Origin: a virus
Direction: 5' to 3' (one strand)
Length of the DNA stretch: 63,183 nucleotides
Virus record (IMG/VR): IMGVR_UViG_3300035181_001095
Location: 1 to 63,183 of that record
Notes under the pieces: generated by a model
The model's input: the letters and a program-made list of their open reading frames with translations, nothing else
Databases searched by the model: none
Told to the model about the DNA's origin: nothing
Program-made: the position numbers and the translations under genes
Shown here: one piece after another, positions 16,986-25,527 of the stretch
Layout of the letters: each line of letters opens with the position of its first letter
Numbering within the stretch: the stretch's first letter is position 1

Positions 16986-18023
16986 TTAATTTGAAGTAAA
17001 TGCTACACCATTGCCATTACCAGCAGGTAATGTAGCAGGGTCGGCAAACTTGGTACCAAATCCAGACGATGACCATTGATATGCCGAAACATAAGGGCTA
17101 TTAGTATGTGCAATGGCAATCTCCGTACCAGCAGGCGAAAATGCTACTCCATATCCATCCCCAGCAGGTAATGTGGTAGGGTCGTTAAATAGGGTGCCGA
17201 AACCAGACGATGACCAATGATATACTGAAACATAAGGGCTGTTAACATGCGCAATGGAAATAGCAGTACCATCAGGGAAAAATGCTACACCATCACCAGT
17301 ACCAGAAGGTAATGTGTTAGGATTGGAAAACTTGGTACCGAAACCAGATGACGACCAAGAATATGCTGCAACATAAGGACTTCCAGAATGCGCAACAACA
17401 ACCGCAGTACCATCAGGCGAAAACACTATACCATTGCCAGTACTTGTAGGTACTGTGGAAGGATTTGCAAACTTGGTACCAAATCCAGACGATGACCAAG
17501 AGTATGCCGAAACAAAAGGCGTAGTAGCATGTGCAACAGCAATAGTAGTGCCATCAGGAGAAAATGCTACACCATCTCCAGTACCAGCAGGTACTGTGGA
17601 AGGATTGGTAAACTTAGTACCAAATCCAGATGATGCAGACCACGGATATGCCGAAACATAAGGGCTATTAGCATGTGCAACGGCAACCACAGTTCCATCA
17701 TGGGAGAATGCTACTCCATATCCAGTACCAGCAGGTAAGGTAGCAGGACTTGTAAACTTAGTACCAAATCCAGATGATGACCACGGATATGCTGAAATAT
17801 AAGGGCTGGTAGAATGTGCAAGAGCGACAGCATTACCATTAGGTGAGAATACTACACCACGGCCAGTATTAGGTGGTAATTTAGCAGGATTGGCAAACTT
17901 AGTGCCAAATCCAGCCGAAGACCAAGAGTATGCCGAAATATAAGGGCTCGTAGCATGCACAATGGCAATTTGGTAATGTGCACTTACTGAAATACTATAT
18001 TGTATAATACCTGGTGTAAACAC
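16986..18023 (-). CDS. Repeat-rich beta-propeller fibre protein, 345 aa
   Basis: The protein is about eight tandem repeats of roughly 41 residues, each containing HxxSPYVSAYxWSSSGFGTK followed by a Pro-rich turn and GxGVAFSPxGT. The repeats resemble YVTN/WD-type propeller blades, so a single closed propeller is likely. I place the start at GTG 18023, which shares a base with the upstream TAG (TAGTG) behind AGGAGA; a GTG at 18053 is an alternative. The preceding genes encode fibre proteins, so this is probably a tail-fibre tip or adhesin. Confidence 0.7.
   Translation of the reverse strand: MFTPGIIQYSISVSAHYQIAIVHATSPYISAYSWSSAGFGTKFANPAKLPPNTGRGVVFSPNGNAVALAHSTSPYISAYPWSSSGFGTKFTSPATLPAGTGYGVAFSHDGTVVAVAHANSPYVSAYPWSASSGFGTKFTNPSTVPAGTGDGVAFSPDGTTIAVAHATTPFVSAYSWSSSGFGTKFANPSTVPTSTGNGIVFSPDGTAVVVAHSGSPYVAAYSWSSSGFGTKFSNPNTLPSGTGDGVAFFPDGTAISIAHVNSPYVSVYHWSSSGFGTLFNDPTTLPAGDGYGVAFSPAGTEIAIAHTNSPYVSAYQWSSSGFGTKFADPATLPAGNGNGVAFTSN
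17010..17975 (-). repeat. Tandem ~123-bp DNA repeats within the propeller gene
   Basis: The coding repeats are also conserved at DNA level: the core CCAAATCCAGA.GATGACCA recurs about every 123-126 bases, about eight times on the plus strand, with scattered differences. One unit carries an extra codon (SASS in place of SSS). Such arrays can gain or lose units by recombination, changing propeller blade number. Confidence 0.8.
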
Positions 18024-18592
18024 TAACTCGTCAAGTCTCCTAATAATACCCACACATCAGTATCAGTTTTGATAAGTGAAACCCCAACCCATTGTGCCGA
18101 GATGCTCTTATTCCCTGCTTTGGAGTTGATAGTTACACCTGATGCTGGGCTAAATGTAACCTTCCCAGCGCCTGTTTGGATACAGTTGATTTGTGTCCCG
18201 ATAGAAAATGCAACGGAGGAATTTGCTGGCACTGTAACCGTAATGGCGGAAGCATTGTTAAGAGTTATCAGCTTCGAGGTATCTGTAAGCGCCAGGGTAT
18301 AGGTAGTTCCTGTCTGGGCATTTATCGAAAAGATATTAACACCTGCTATCGCTGCATCAAGCTGTTGTTTTGGCACCGCTTGCAATGCTGTTGTTGCGTT
18401 ATCTGAAAGCACCAGCGGGCCTGTCATGGTATCACCAGCTTTCGATACAGTATTAGTGGTGTAAGCAATGGAACCCGTAGTATCTGTAACATATAAATCA
18501 AACCCAGACCCATTCCGCACCAAATAAACGGTATCAGCCACTATAGGATTTGGAAGATTTGATACTACCTTTGCAAAGCTAATAACTCCCAT
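18023..18592 (-). CDS. Tail fibre protein, 189 aa
   Basis: It begins MGVISFAKVVSNLPNPIVAD with VYLVRNGSGFDLYVTD, a motif shared with the next gene upstream (LPATLDGHAVYLV). It contains the fibre signature KAGDTMTGPLVLSDNAT and a beta-rich C-terminus (ITVTVPANSSVAFSIG). It is probably a trimeric fibre segment. ATG follows the neighbour's stop closely. Confidence 0.75.
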   Translation of the reverse strand: MGVISFAKVVSNLPNPIVADTVYLVRNGSGFDLYVTDTTGSIAYTTNTVSKAGDTMTGPLVLSDNATTALQAVPKQQLDAAIAGVNIFSINAQTGTTYTLALTDTSKLITLNNASAITVTVPANSSVAFSIGTQINCIQTGAGKVTFSPASGVTINSKAGNKSISAQWVGVSLIKTDTDVWVLLGDLTS

Positions 18593-19159
18593 TTACCACC
18601 CCGCTGTCTCCAGTCTTGCCCTGGGTGGATTACCACCATAAATTAAATTCCCATTTGCGTCCTCATCAATCTTACTCAATTGTGTCATATTACTGTGAGT
18701 ATGACTATTAGTAACCGCAGTATCAAGCTGGGCAGGGGTTGACGATGGCTTACCAGTTATCTTGTCCCATGTTAACTGTAAGTCTAATGACTCATATTCA
18801 GTCAGTTTAATCCAGCTCGAATTAGCATCACGCCATACATAAGAAGCTGAACCAGATGAAACAGTATTATCTCCTGTGGCATCAAGCACAAGAACATACA
18901 TCCCATTATGCTTCGTCAAGGCATCTCTATCGGAAATAGTGTTAACAATTATAACACCACCCCCAGCCGCAGATATAGAAGCATCAATCATTGCCTGAAC
19001 GTCATCACTGGTAATAACACGTTTGGTAACTGTTGCATCAGCATTCGTAACATACATCTCAACATAATTGGGCTTGGCCGCAGGCGCTACTAAATAAACT
19101 GCATGACCGTCTAATGTGGCTGGTAACGCTGTAACTTTGTGAATTTTAATAACTGCCAT
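18593..19159 (-). CDS. Tail fibre protein, 188 aa
   Basis: It has the same N-terminal attachment-like motif as the downstream gene (KVTALPATLDGHAVYLV). The C-terminal half has DKITGKPSSTPAQLDTAV and NSHTHSNMTQLSKI, typical of phage fibre stalks. It probably forms a complex with the downstream fibre protein. Confidence 0.75.
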   Translation of the reverse strand: MAVIKIHKVTALPATLDGHAVYLVAPAAKPNYVEMYVTNADATVTKRVITSDDVQAMIDASISAAGGGVIIVNTISDRDALTKHNGMYVLVLDATGDNTVSSGSASYVWRDANSSWIKLTEYESLDLQLTWDKITGKPSSTPAQLDTAVTNSHTHSNMTQLSKIDEDANGNLIYGGNPPRARLETAGW

Positions 19160-19168
19160 AATAATCTC

Positions 19169-19387
19169 CTACCAATGAATTGTGCCATTTAACACGGCTG
19201 AACAATAAATACCATTATCAGAACCTAGTGTAATTGTATTATCAGTATCTTTACTTATACTACCAATACCAGGAGGTCCCGAAGGTCCTGGAGGACCTGG
19301 TAATACATTATCGGATAGAACAACAGGTTGCTCTACGATACAAACATTTGTGTTATCACTTGTATAAATAATTATTTCATCACTCAT
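19169..19387 (-). CDS. Small collagen-like virion protein, 72 aa
   Basis: It carries a short Gly-X-Y run, GPPGPSGPPG, in the middle, flanked by beta-rich segments. Collagen-like tracts in phages usually trimerise fibres. It lies at the head of the fibre gene group. ATG 19387 is 2 bases from the stop of the gene before it. Confidence 0.7.
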   Translation of the reverse strand: MSDEIIIYTSDNTNVCIVEQPVVLSDNVLPGPPGPSGPPGIGSISKDTDNTITLGSDNGIYCSAVLNGTIHW

Positions 19388-19389
19388 AG

Positions 19390-19719
19390 TTAATCATGTG
19401 TTACATCTTCAAGAATTTGTAGCATATTTTGCTCATATGTTTTACGCACACCATTAGCATGAGTAACTTCTAAATCATATTTATATTTTCCAACAGGTAA
19501 ATTCATCTGACTATAAGGCACCTGTAAATCAATACGACCTTCAAGTGGTGTTATAGTCAATAAATTATTTGCACTCGTTGCCTGTAACACAAGTGTTTGT
19601 TGACTATCTCGTAAATACAACCGAGCTGACGCCCCTGTTAAATTTATTGGTGCTTCGGTTGCATCTTTCAAGACCCATGTGCGCAACCAGGTATCACCAC
19701 GAAATAATTTAACATCCAT
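19390..19719 (-). CDS. Small virion protein with BppU-like N-terminal fold, 109 aa
   Basis: I choose ATG 19719 because AGGTG lies about 7 bases upstream; a GTG at 19728 lies too close to it. The sequence RGDTWLRTWVLKD followed by INLTGASARLYLRD matches the small beta domain common in phage baseplate or fibre-base proteins. It probably attaches fibres to the tail. Confidence 0.65.
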   Translation of the reverse strand: MDVKLFRGDTWLRTWVLKDATEAPINLTGASARLYLRDSQQTLVLQATSANNLLTITPLEGRIDLQVPYSQMNLPVGKYKYDLEVTHANGVRKTYEQNMLQILEDVTHD

Positions 19720-19728
19720 ATCATTCAC

Positions 19729-19932
19729 CTAACCCTTAAACGTTGGGTCAATTTCTTTCTGCATAGCAAAAGCCTCTAATGGTAAAAAATAATAACAAAA
19801 CCCTTGCTGAGGACTCGCCATAAAATTAGAAATAACATTATCTTTATGCTCAAGATGATGTGATATATTCCTAATACAACGCTGTTTTAATTCACAACCT
19901 TCATTATGACAAATAGAAAATTCAATCTGCAT
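19729..19932 (-). CDS. Small Cys/His-containing protein, 67 aa
   Basis: It contains CHNEGCELKQRC and two His (SHHLEH), which could bind a metal. It lies between the fibre-base gene and a membrane protein gene. No family is recognised. Confidence 0.55.
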   Translation of the reverse strand: MQIEFSICHNEGCELKQRCIRNISHHLEHKDNVISNFMASPQQGFCYYFLPLEAFAMQKEIDPTFKG

Positions 19933-19934
19933 AG

Positions 19935-20168
19935 TTACACCTTCTGAAATATTAGCAGTGCTAAATTTATAACTACTGATGTTAATGTCATAATTAAAAT
20001 AGTATAAAACTGGTTAATTTTACTTTCTAATTTTTCAAGAAGTTGAGAAAGTTTAGCAACTTCTTTATGTCGTTCATCACAATATTGCTTAAAAACAGCA
20101 TTTTGGGATAATATTTCATTAATTAAATTCCTAACTTCTGACTCATCTAAACATGGAGGTGCCGCCAT
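19935..20168 (-). CDS. XhlA-like membrane protein with coiled coil, 77 aa
   Basis: A heptad-like helix (KEVAKLSQLLEKLESKI) is followed by one C-terminal membrane segment (ILIMTLTSVVINLALLIF). This is the layout of XhlA-type holin accessory proteins. It is far from the lysis genes, so a virion membrane-contact role is also possible. A GGAGGTGGGTAA ribosome site precedes ATG 20168. Confidence 0.6.
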   Translation of the reverse strand: MAAPPCLDESEVRNLINEILSQNAVFKQYCDERHKEVAKLSQLLEKLESKINQFYTILIMTLTSVVINLALLIFQKV

Positions 20169-20179
20169 TTACCCACCTC

Positions 20180-20365
20180 CTATTTCTTTTTAGCCATTTT
20201 TCTAAACGTTTTAGCTAATGCAGCTCTCTTTTTGGTAGTAGGATTAGGACTATTTAACCCTTGCTGAATACATTCATCAGTAACTTTACCACCACACTGC
20301 TGTGTAAAAGCTCCTTTTTTCAATGTAGGTGCCAACTTTGAAAGCCATTTTTTATCTTTAGCCAT
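20180..20365 (-). CDS. Small basic protein, 61 aa
   Basis: A Lys-rich protein (MAKDKKWLSKLAPTLKKGAF, ending FRKMAKKK) with one Cys pair (CGG, DEC). Similar short basic proteins appear next to portal genes in many phages; a minor virion role is inferred. Confidence 0.6.
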   Translation of the reverse strand: MAKDKKWLSKLAPTLKKGAFTQQCGGKVTDECIQQGLNSPNPTTKKRAALAKTFRKMAKKK

Positions 20366-20370
20366 GGTTA

Positions 20371-20598
20371 TTACCCTCCAAAAGTAAGTTTATTACGCAA
20401 AATACCAACGATTTCAACGATTGCCGCTGTATAGCCCTGTAAAAACCTTACAGTGCCTATTTCAGAGGCACCTAATAATAAGTTAACTTGTGATGATATT
20501 AACTCTTGTAATGTATTAACTAACCTTTCTTTATGCTCAATTGGCAAACTATGTAGCACCCTTTGTAAATCTTCATTAGTTGTTATCTTTGATGACAT
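20371..20598 (-). CDS. Hypothetical protein, 75 aa
   Basis: A helical protein (TTNEDLQRVLHSLPIEHKER) with a hydrophobic Gly-rich C-terminus (FLQGYTAAIVEIVGIL). It lies immediately downstream of the portal gene. No family is recognised. Confidence 0.55.
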   Translation of the reverse strand: MSSKITTNEDLQRVLHSLPIEHKERLVNTLQELISSQVNLLLGASEIGTVRFLQGYTAAIVEIVGILRNKLTFGG

Positions 20599-20600
20599 CG

Positions 20601-22658
20601 TTATCTCCCATTTTCGGAACTAAATTGATTAACATTCTGCCCTAAATCCTGCGCTTTGTCAATAACTGGATTACCATTGCCTTGATTTGTAAATGGAACT
20701 TGTCCTTGCGGTTGCTGACCTTGGTTTGGAACTGGCGCTTGACCTTGCTGCTGTTGTAATTGCTGTAAGAATTGCTGTAGTTCTGGGCTTGATGCAAATA
20801 TCTTATCAGTATCTAAACCTAAATTATCTGAAATCTGCTCCAATAAGTAACGTCTGCCCTCAACACCAAGTAATTGTGTATCCATAGGATTAGATGTAAT
20901 CTGTAAGAATTCCAATGCACGCTGTACTTGCGAGGCCTTCTCATCCAAAATAGATACGCCTTGAGCATTAATCTCGTAATCAGGCACATCAGCTATATCA
21001 GTTAAATATTGTAAATTAAAGTAATATTGTTTCTTTACTATTGGTTCAATTAAATTTGTATCAATATTATTCACCACATCTTTAATACCACGTGATGCAT
21101 TAGTATGTAACATTGATAAACCAGATGCGGTTCTACCTAATGAAGCCTGTGTTAAAGTGCCAGACTCATAAGATGGAATACCTGATAAATCTTCTGCAAA
21201 CTTATAAATCGTTTGCATCATTTCTATTAACTGTTGCACGGTAGGTGGAACATTATACATACGCACAGCAGGAGCACTATTCATAGCTGACTCATGTGCG
21301 TCTATCATCATAAATGGAAAAACTTGTTTCTGTTCTGATACATTGATACGGTCAACATTCCGTTCAATAATAGGCCCTGATGATATAATCGAATTGTTAA
21401 TAGCACTACGAGCAAGGGCGTTTAACGCCTCTTGTAGTGGTTTTAGAATATCAGCTATTGATAACCCCCAAAAACTATCTGGTATTTCAACAAATGATGT
21501 TTTAGTATATGGTTTATGTCCCAGAGGGTCAGGATTTAACATCGCTTTAATGACGGTGCTATCAGCTACCCAAATACACATATTATAATAACCAACATCA
21601 TCAATAGGCACACCTAATGTATCGGCAATACCTTCTTCTTGTAAAACTGAACCTCTTATTGTGCCCCAATACTCAATAACATCAATAACATCACCTTGGA
21701 AATAATTTTTACCTTCAAATTGCTGTCGCAATTCTTGAACAGCACTATCCACCCCACCAACTGTTACTGCTAAATACCCACCTGTATAACGAGATAAAAC
21801 ACTCCTAATAGCATCTTCATTGAATCCCTCAACACCAATTAAATTGTATAAATCAGCAGGTGCTAAATGTAAAATCTCAACAATATAATCACTATCAATA
21901 TCAGTGGATGTTGGTGATGGGTAAAGGTCAATAGGATTAACTCGATTGTATGTAGGTATAATCGTGGAGGTAGGTTCCTTGGAATTTTTCATAAAGACCT
22001 GCTCACGGCGTAACACAGGCCCTTTCAAAATACCAGCAGGAAATAATACTAAATCATATAACACAGATGAAAACGCTTTGTAAAACCCACCCTGTATAAA
22101 CTGGTCATAAATTTGCTGCTGCATTTTTTGTGCTAATTTATCAGCTCGGTCTTTTACCATATTCATTAAATCATCTTTGGTTTGTTCTTGAATAACTTGC
22201 TGTGTTTGTGGGTCTATTGTAGCACCACTCTGAAGTAATGGCTGCAAAGTTTGCATCAACTGTTGCTGTAACTGCTGCTCAATTTGGTCAGGCACATCAG
22301 GTATCGGAGTTGGTTTTAATTCAAATAACGTATCCTCATCAGCATATATGTCTGATAACCACGCCTTACCTGCACGAACCTTCATGTTAATCAACGGAAT
22401 AAATAACTCTGAACCACCAGCATCAGTTCTAATCTCTCTTAATTTTTCAGGTGTATATTCATTCTGCATTGAATATAACGCAGCAATAATCCTATTCATA
22501 ATCGGGTATTTCGCAGTCACTGCCCGATTCAAATCAGACATAACTTTCTCAACTAATGGTGTTAAATTATTTAATTCATTATTTTTTAATGCTGCATCAT
22601 CAGGATTATTGTTATTTAGTGATTCATAATTATTTAAAACTGAATTAAAATCATCCAT
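20601..22658 (-). CDS. Portal protein, 685 aa
   Basis: ATG 22658 overlaps the terminase stop (TAATG) behind AGGGGTGG. The protein shows the podovirus portal pattern: an N-terminal helical region (LNRAVTAKYPIMNRI), beta-rich centre, the PFxxxxFVEIPDSFWGLS-like block (TKTSFVEIPDSFWGLSIAD), long wing and stem helices, and a Gln/Pro-rich C-terminal tail that may thread into the capsid. Length fits large podovirus portals. It forms the dodecameric DNA gate bound by terminase. Confidence 0.85.
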   Translation of the reverse strand: MDDFNSVLNNYESLNNNNPDDAALKNNELNNLTPLVEKVMSDLNRAVTAKYPIMNRIIAALYSMQNEYTPEKLREIRTDAGGSELFIPLINMKVRAGKAWLSDIYADEDTLFELKPTPIPDVPDQIEQQLQQQLMQTLQPLLQSGATIDPQTQQVIQEQTKDDLMNMVKDRADKLAQKMQQQIYDQFIQGGFYKAFSSVLYDLVLFPAGILKGPVLRREQVFMKNSKEPTSTIIPTYNRVNPIDLYPSPTSTDIDSDYIVEILHLAPADLYNLIGVEGFNEDAIRSVLSRYTGGYLAVTVGGVDSAVQELRQQFEGKNYFQGDVIDVIEYWGTIRGSVLQEEGIADTLGVPIDDVGYYNMCIWVADSTVIKAMLNPDPLGHKPYTKTSFVEIPDSFWGLSIADILKPLQEALNALARSAINNSIISSGPIIERNVDRINVSEQKQVFPFMMIDAHESAMNSAPAVRMYNVPPTVQQLIEMMQTIYKFAEDLSGIPSYESGTLTQASLGRTASGLSMLHTNASRGIKDVVNNIDTNLIEPIVKKQYYFNLQYLTDIADVPDYEINAQGVSILDEKASQVQRALEFLQITSNPMDTQLLGVEGRRYLLEQISDNLGLDTDKIFASSPELQQFLQQLQQQQGQAPVPNQGQQPQGQVPFTNQGNGNPVIDKAQDLGQNVNQFSSENGR

Positions 22659-24112
22659 TAAAACCACCCCTGTGCTCTTAAGCCATACTGGTTAATACCT
22701 GTATGGGTAAATGTATTATCTTCATTGTTAATTTGCCTTGCTGTATAGCCTAAACACGCATATGTCAATGCATCAGCTATATGGCTATACATATTCTTAT
22801 CAGGAACATCTGAATAACGGTCGCCTACTAAACGTAATCTACGAAAACAATACTTACTTGTCAAGCCACGAATTAAGTATTTACACTCATTATCAATTAA
22901 AAATGCAGGCTCACCTTTAATAAACCTGGTCAAATAATTATTAACAGCCTGCAATCTTGCACCAATGGCATTGGTATAAGCGGCAAATGCCTTAATACCT
23001 CTTGAACGCAGTGTAGTAAAACATGTTCTGGTAACATTTAACTGTGACCTTGCATTACCAGCAGGGTCACCAATAACTGTATAAGGCCAATTCATATACT
23101 TCGTTTGTAATAATGGCAATAACCGCTCAACAACAAACGTATCAACATCCGTTGCATCCTCTGAAACAAGCTCATCATATACCCTAAATGTTCCATTAGG
23201 CAACACCTGTGTAATAACAGCAGCAACATATAACCCAAAATCCATTCCAATAGTTAATGGTATGCCACGAATTGGAATAAGAGGCTCTTTTGATATATGT
23301 ATAGATGGTGTAAATAAACTAAATACTGGCTTACCATCCCGTGTGTAACCATACTCACCATGCACATAAATCTTCACCCAGTCGGGGTCATTACCTAATA
23401 CCAAATTCTGGTAATACCCTGTGGGTAAATTTGATATATTCTCCGCTTCAGGACTTAAACCAGATGGCTGCTTAAAAATAATAGATTTATTCTGTAATTC
23501 AGGTGTGGTGTTGATAAGCTCCTCAAAATACTTATAAAACCAACCATCAACATCAGGAGGGTTAGTATCAATTATAATATATGGGTAACTACATTCAAAG
23601 TTATACTCTTTCAATTTACGAGGATACCTATTGATACGAGAATCTAATAATACAAATACCTCTTTCGGTATCTCACGACCTTCATTCAACCAAGCGCCAC
23701 TAACTTCCAATGACAAAAGGTCTTTCAACTGCTCTGGCCTATCCAAAGCACGTAATAACCACTCCGTATCAACTATTGTCCCATCCTCTAAACCAAATTT
23801 CAACATATACCTCTGCTCATTCTCACGCCATATAGGCTTAAGAGGTGTAATCCACTCATCAATAGTCTTCTTTGTAGTATCCTTCAACTCCTTCACTGTA
23901 TTACGCACAATAACATACCTCGTGCGCCTAACATTAGTCCCAGGGATGACAGCCTGCTGCTGTGCAGTTCGTAATAAATGCATTACACACGCCGAGCTCT
24001 TACCCGAGCCCACAGGCCCCATAACAGCTTTAATACGATGCTTATCTAACATGAATGCTTTTAGAGTTGGAGCATCATCAAAACTAAAACTAATAACCTG
24101 CGGCTTACTCAT
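22658..24112 (-). CDS. terL: Terminase large subunit, 484 aa
   Basis: Walker A is GPVGSGKS at residues 32-39. A Walker B-like segment (LEVSGAWLNEGREIP) ends with the acidic catalytic position. The C-terminal RNase H-like nuclease shows IGMDFGLYVAAVI, VIGDPAGNA and a late DALTYACLG acidic motif. It packages DNA through the adjacent portal. Unusually the small subunit gene is about 10 kb away in the early block. Confidence 0.9.
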   Translation of the reverse strand: MSKPQVISFSFDDAPTLKAFMLDKHRIKAVMGPVGSGKSSACVMHLLRTAQQQAVIPGTNVRRTRYVIVRNTVKELKDTTKKTIDEWITPLKPIWRENEQRYMLKFGLEDGTIVDTEWLLRALDRPEQLKDLLSLEVSGAWLNEGREIPKEVFVLLDSRINRYPRKLKEYNFECSYPYIIIDTNPPDVDGWFYKYFEELINTTPELQNKSIIFKQPSGLSPEAENISNLPTGYYQNLVLGNDPDWVKIYVHGEYGYTRDGKPVFSLFTPSIHISKEPLIPIRGIPLTIGMDFGLYVAAVITQVLPNGTFRVYDELVSEDATDVDTFVVERLLPLLQTKYMNWPYTVIGDPAGNARSQLNVTRTCFTTLRSRGIKAFAAYTNAIGARLQAVNNYLTRFIKGEPAFLIDNECKYLIRGLTSKYCFRRLRLVGDRYSDVPDKNMYSHIADALTYACLGYTARQINNEDNTFTHTGINQYGLRAQGWF

Positions 24113-24293
24113 TAAACACCTCTAACAATTCAATAGCTACAGGATGACCACCAGTAGCTAAACGCTGCACTCTCTTCAATAAATCATTAAAATCATAACC
24201 ATGATGTAATGCTACATCATTCAATGCAATACTACTATCAATATGCTCAATTAAAATACGCCTAAATAAACATAATAACTCATCAATACTCAT
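24105..24293 (-). CDS. Small helical protein heading the late operon, 62 aa
   Basis: The first gene of the leftward structural operon overlaps the terminase start by 8 bp. It is all helical (MSIDELLCLFRRILIEHID...). A GAGG site precedes ATG. It is too short for a terminase small subunit, for which a better candidate exists at 34451-34942. Function unknown. Confidence 0.6.
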   Translation of the reverse strand: MSIDELLCLFRRILIEHIDSSIALNDVALHHGYDFNDLLKRVQRLATGGHPVAIELLEVFNE

Positions 24294-24312
24294 AAAACAA
24301 CCTCAACATAAA

Positions 24313-24358
24313 ATTAAAACGTTTTCATTTTTTTTGAGCCCCATGAAAACGTTACTAC
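24313..24358. promoter_or_regulatory. Paired operator-like sites upstream of the late operon
   Basis: A 15/16 match to the genome's palindrome (ATTAAAACGTTTTCAT, 24313-24328) lies just before the ribosome site of the first late gene. A half-site (ATGAAAACGTTA, 24343-24354) lies 30 bases further upstream. The arrangement suggests cooperative binding controlling late expression. Confidence 0.6.
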
Positions 24359-24630
24359 TATATATCATTTTTTATTTTTTGAAAGATATTCTATATAAAT
24401 TTTTTTCAATTTTCCTTTTCTATTTTTCTAAAGAGGTATAAAAGCCTCACACAGTTCGGCCACTATGTGTCCAATATACCATAGGCCTTGTGTCCGATAG
24501 GCCGTAGGGTGGCCAAAGATTATAAGTAAGGTACGATACGAAAAATTTAATAATAATAATAATAACTATAATTGATAAAGTACCTTATAAGAAAAAAAAT
24601 TGATAATGATAACTATTACTGATAAGAAAT
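24359..24630. other. AT-rich control region between late and early leftward blocks
   Basis: This gene-free stretch holds long A/T tracts, a GC-rich structured segment (24437-24524), an (AAT)n tract at about 24550-24567, and repeated TTGATAA motifs near 24570-24610. Minus-strand TATATAGT near 24359-24366 could be a -10 element for the late operon, but its -35 is poor. The late promoter is probably here and may need an activator. Confidence 0.5.
24437..24524 (-). other. GC-rich structured leader-like element
   Basis: On the minus strand a TATAAT hexamer (24524-24519) is followed by GGCCAC (24514-24509), which pairs with GTGGCC (24463-24458). Between them two copies of GGCCTAT...GGACACA occur. 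A small GAGG...CCTC hairpin followed by TTT lies downstream. This island differs sharply from the AT-rich surroundings. It could be a structured leader, attenuator or small RNA for the late operon; function unknown. Confidence 0.4.
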
Positions 24631-24674
24631 AAAATAAAAAAAGACCTCGACTCCAGGGAATGAAATCGAGGTCT
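24631..24674 (-). terminator. Rho-independent terminator of the early leftward operon
   Basis: Minus strand: AGACCTCGA, a 15-base loop, TCGAGGTCT, then TTTTTTTATTTT. A perfect 9-bp stem with a strong U-tract lies just after the small membrane gene at 24683. Confidence 0.93.
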
Positions 24675-24682
24675 GTTAAGAA

Positions 24683-24748
24683 TTACTTATGTGAAACGTA
24701 ATACATCACAAAAACGCACCAGGCCCATAAAATGATAATGTATTCCAT
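24683..24748 (-). CDS. Tiny membrane peptide, 21 aa
   Basis: The ORF opens at ATG 24748 behind AAGGAT, which overlaps the stop of the preceding gene. It encodes a single hydrophobic helix (IIILWAWCVFVMYY) with a short polar end (VSHK). It is the last gene before the terminator. Ribosome site, position and composition support a real gene. Function unknown. Confidence 0.6.
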   Translation of the reverse strand: MEYIIILWAWCVFVMYYVSHK

Positions 24749-24752
24749 GGCG

Positions 24753-25217
24753 TTAATCCTTAATAAGATTCATGAGAATATCTTGAATTGTGCCTGATAT
24801 TTGATTCGGCCCTTCTACGATATCACGTTCCGCCACTCCAGGAATTAAGGCGTTATATAATAGCCACTCTTTTGCGATGCTGTAATAATTACCATCTTTA
24901 AAAATCCAATATGAGCCCTCGGCGTTTCTATATATCCGAATGAGCGCAAGGTCATCCAGGGCGATTAAAGATATGGGGCTATCACCACTGCAAGATGGCG
25001 ACCTCTCCTCCACCACTTTACAGCCGCAAATCGGTTCGACGTAATCATGAATAATGTCAATCCAATATCCCTTGTCTGTGTGTGGTGTAAGTTTATAAAA
25101 CTTTTTTCCATAAGAATATTGACATACTTCAAGCTTTCCGTGCGGTACAATTGTCCGGCCCGAATTGTCATTAAACCCTAACACGATAAGCCCTTTTGAA
25201 TTAAAAAATGTTTTCAT
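24753..25217 (-). CDS. Hypothetical early protein, 154 aa
   Basis: I choose ATG 25217 (MKTFFNSKG) behind GAAAGGAAAT. It is a mixed alpha/beta protein with paired Cys (PICGCKVVEE, SPSCSGD). No family is recognised. It belongs to a leftward run of small early genes with near-identical AAAGG-type leaders. Confidence 0.65.
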   Translation of the reverse strand: MKTFFNSKGLIVLGFNDNSGRTIVPHGKLEVCQYSYGKKFYKLTPHTDKGYWIDIIHDYVEPICGCKVVEERSPSCSGDSPISLIALDDLALIRIYRNAEGSYWIFKDGNYYSIAKEWLLYNALIPGVAERDIVEGPNQISGTIQDILMNLIKD

Positions 25218-25257
25218 TTTTTTATTTCCTTTCATTAAAAGTTTTGAAAAACAATAT

Positions 25258-25500
25258 CTAATTTCTTTCCATGACAACTGCAGTTCCTTTAGCTGTTATG
25301 CCTATAACTTGTTCATTCGTGACTGCATTCAATGGGATTTCACGATAAGTATTTATTATGGCCCAAGGGTCATAAAATATCGGTTCCCTTTGAATCATTT
25401 CCTGTTGGTCGAAATAATCCCATAAAATTAACGCCGCATTAGGCGAAAAAACTGAGCGCAAGTCATGCGCAAACTTGTGAAATGTTAAATGAGTTAACAT
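25258..25500 (-). CDS. Hypothetical early protein, 80 aa (paralogue family A)
   Basis: It shares a pattern with the genes at 25528, 28720 and 29691: an N-terminal Phe-containing helix, 'NAALILWDYFDQQE', a Pro/Asp-rich turn (FYDPWAIINTYRE), and an end like VIGITAKGTAV. I call this family A. Function unknown. Confidence 0.65.
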   Translation of the reverse strand: MLTHLTFHKFAHDLRSVFSPNAALILWDYFDQQEMIQREPIFYDPWAIINTYREIPLNAVTNEQVIGITAKGTAVVMERN

Positions 25501-25527
25501 AGGTCAATATCCTTTCTTTTTTATTTA

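Noticed and set aside
25205-25220. Another copy of the 16-bp palindrome
   Set aside because: AATGTTTTCATTTT lacks the central ACGT and is explained by the start codon and first codons of the gene at 24753.
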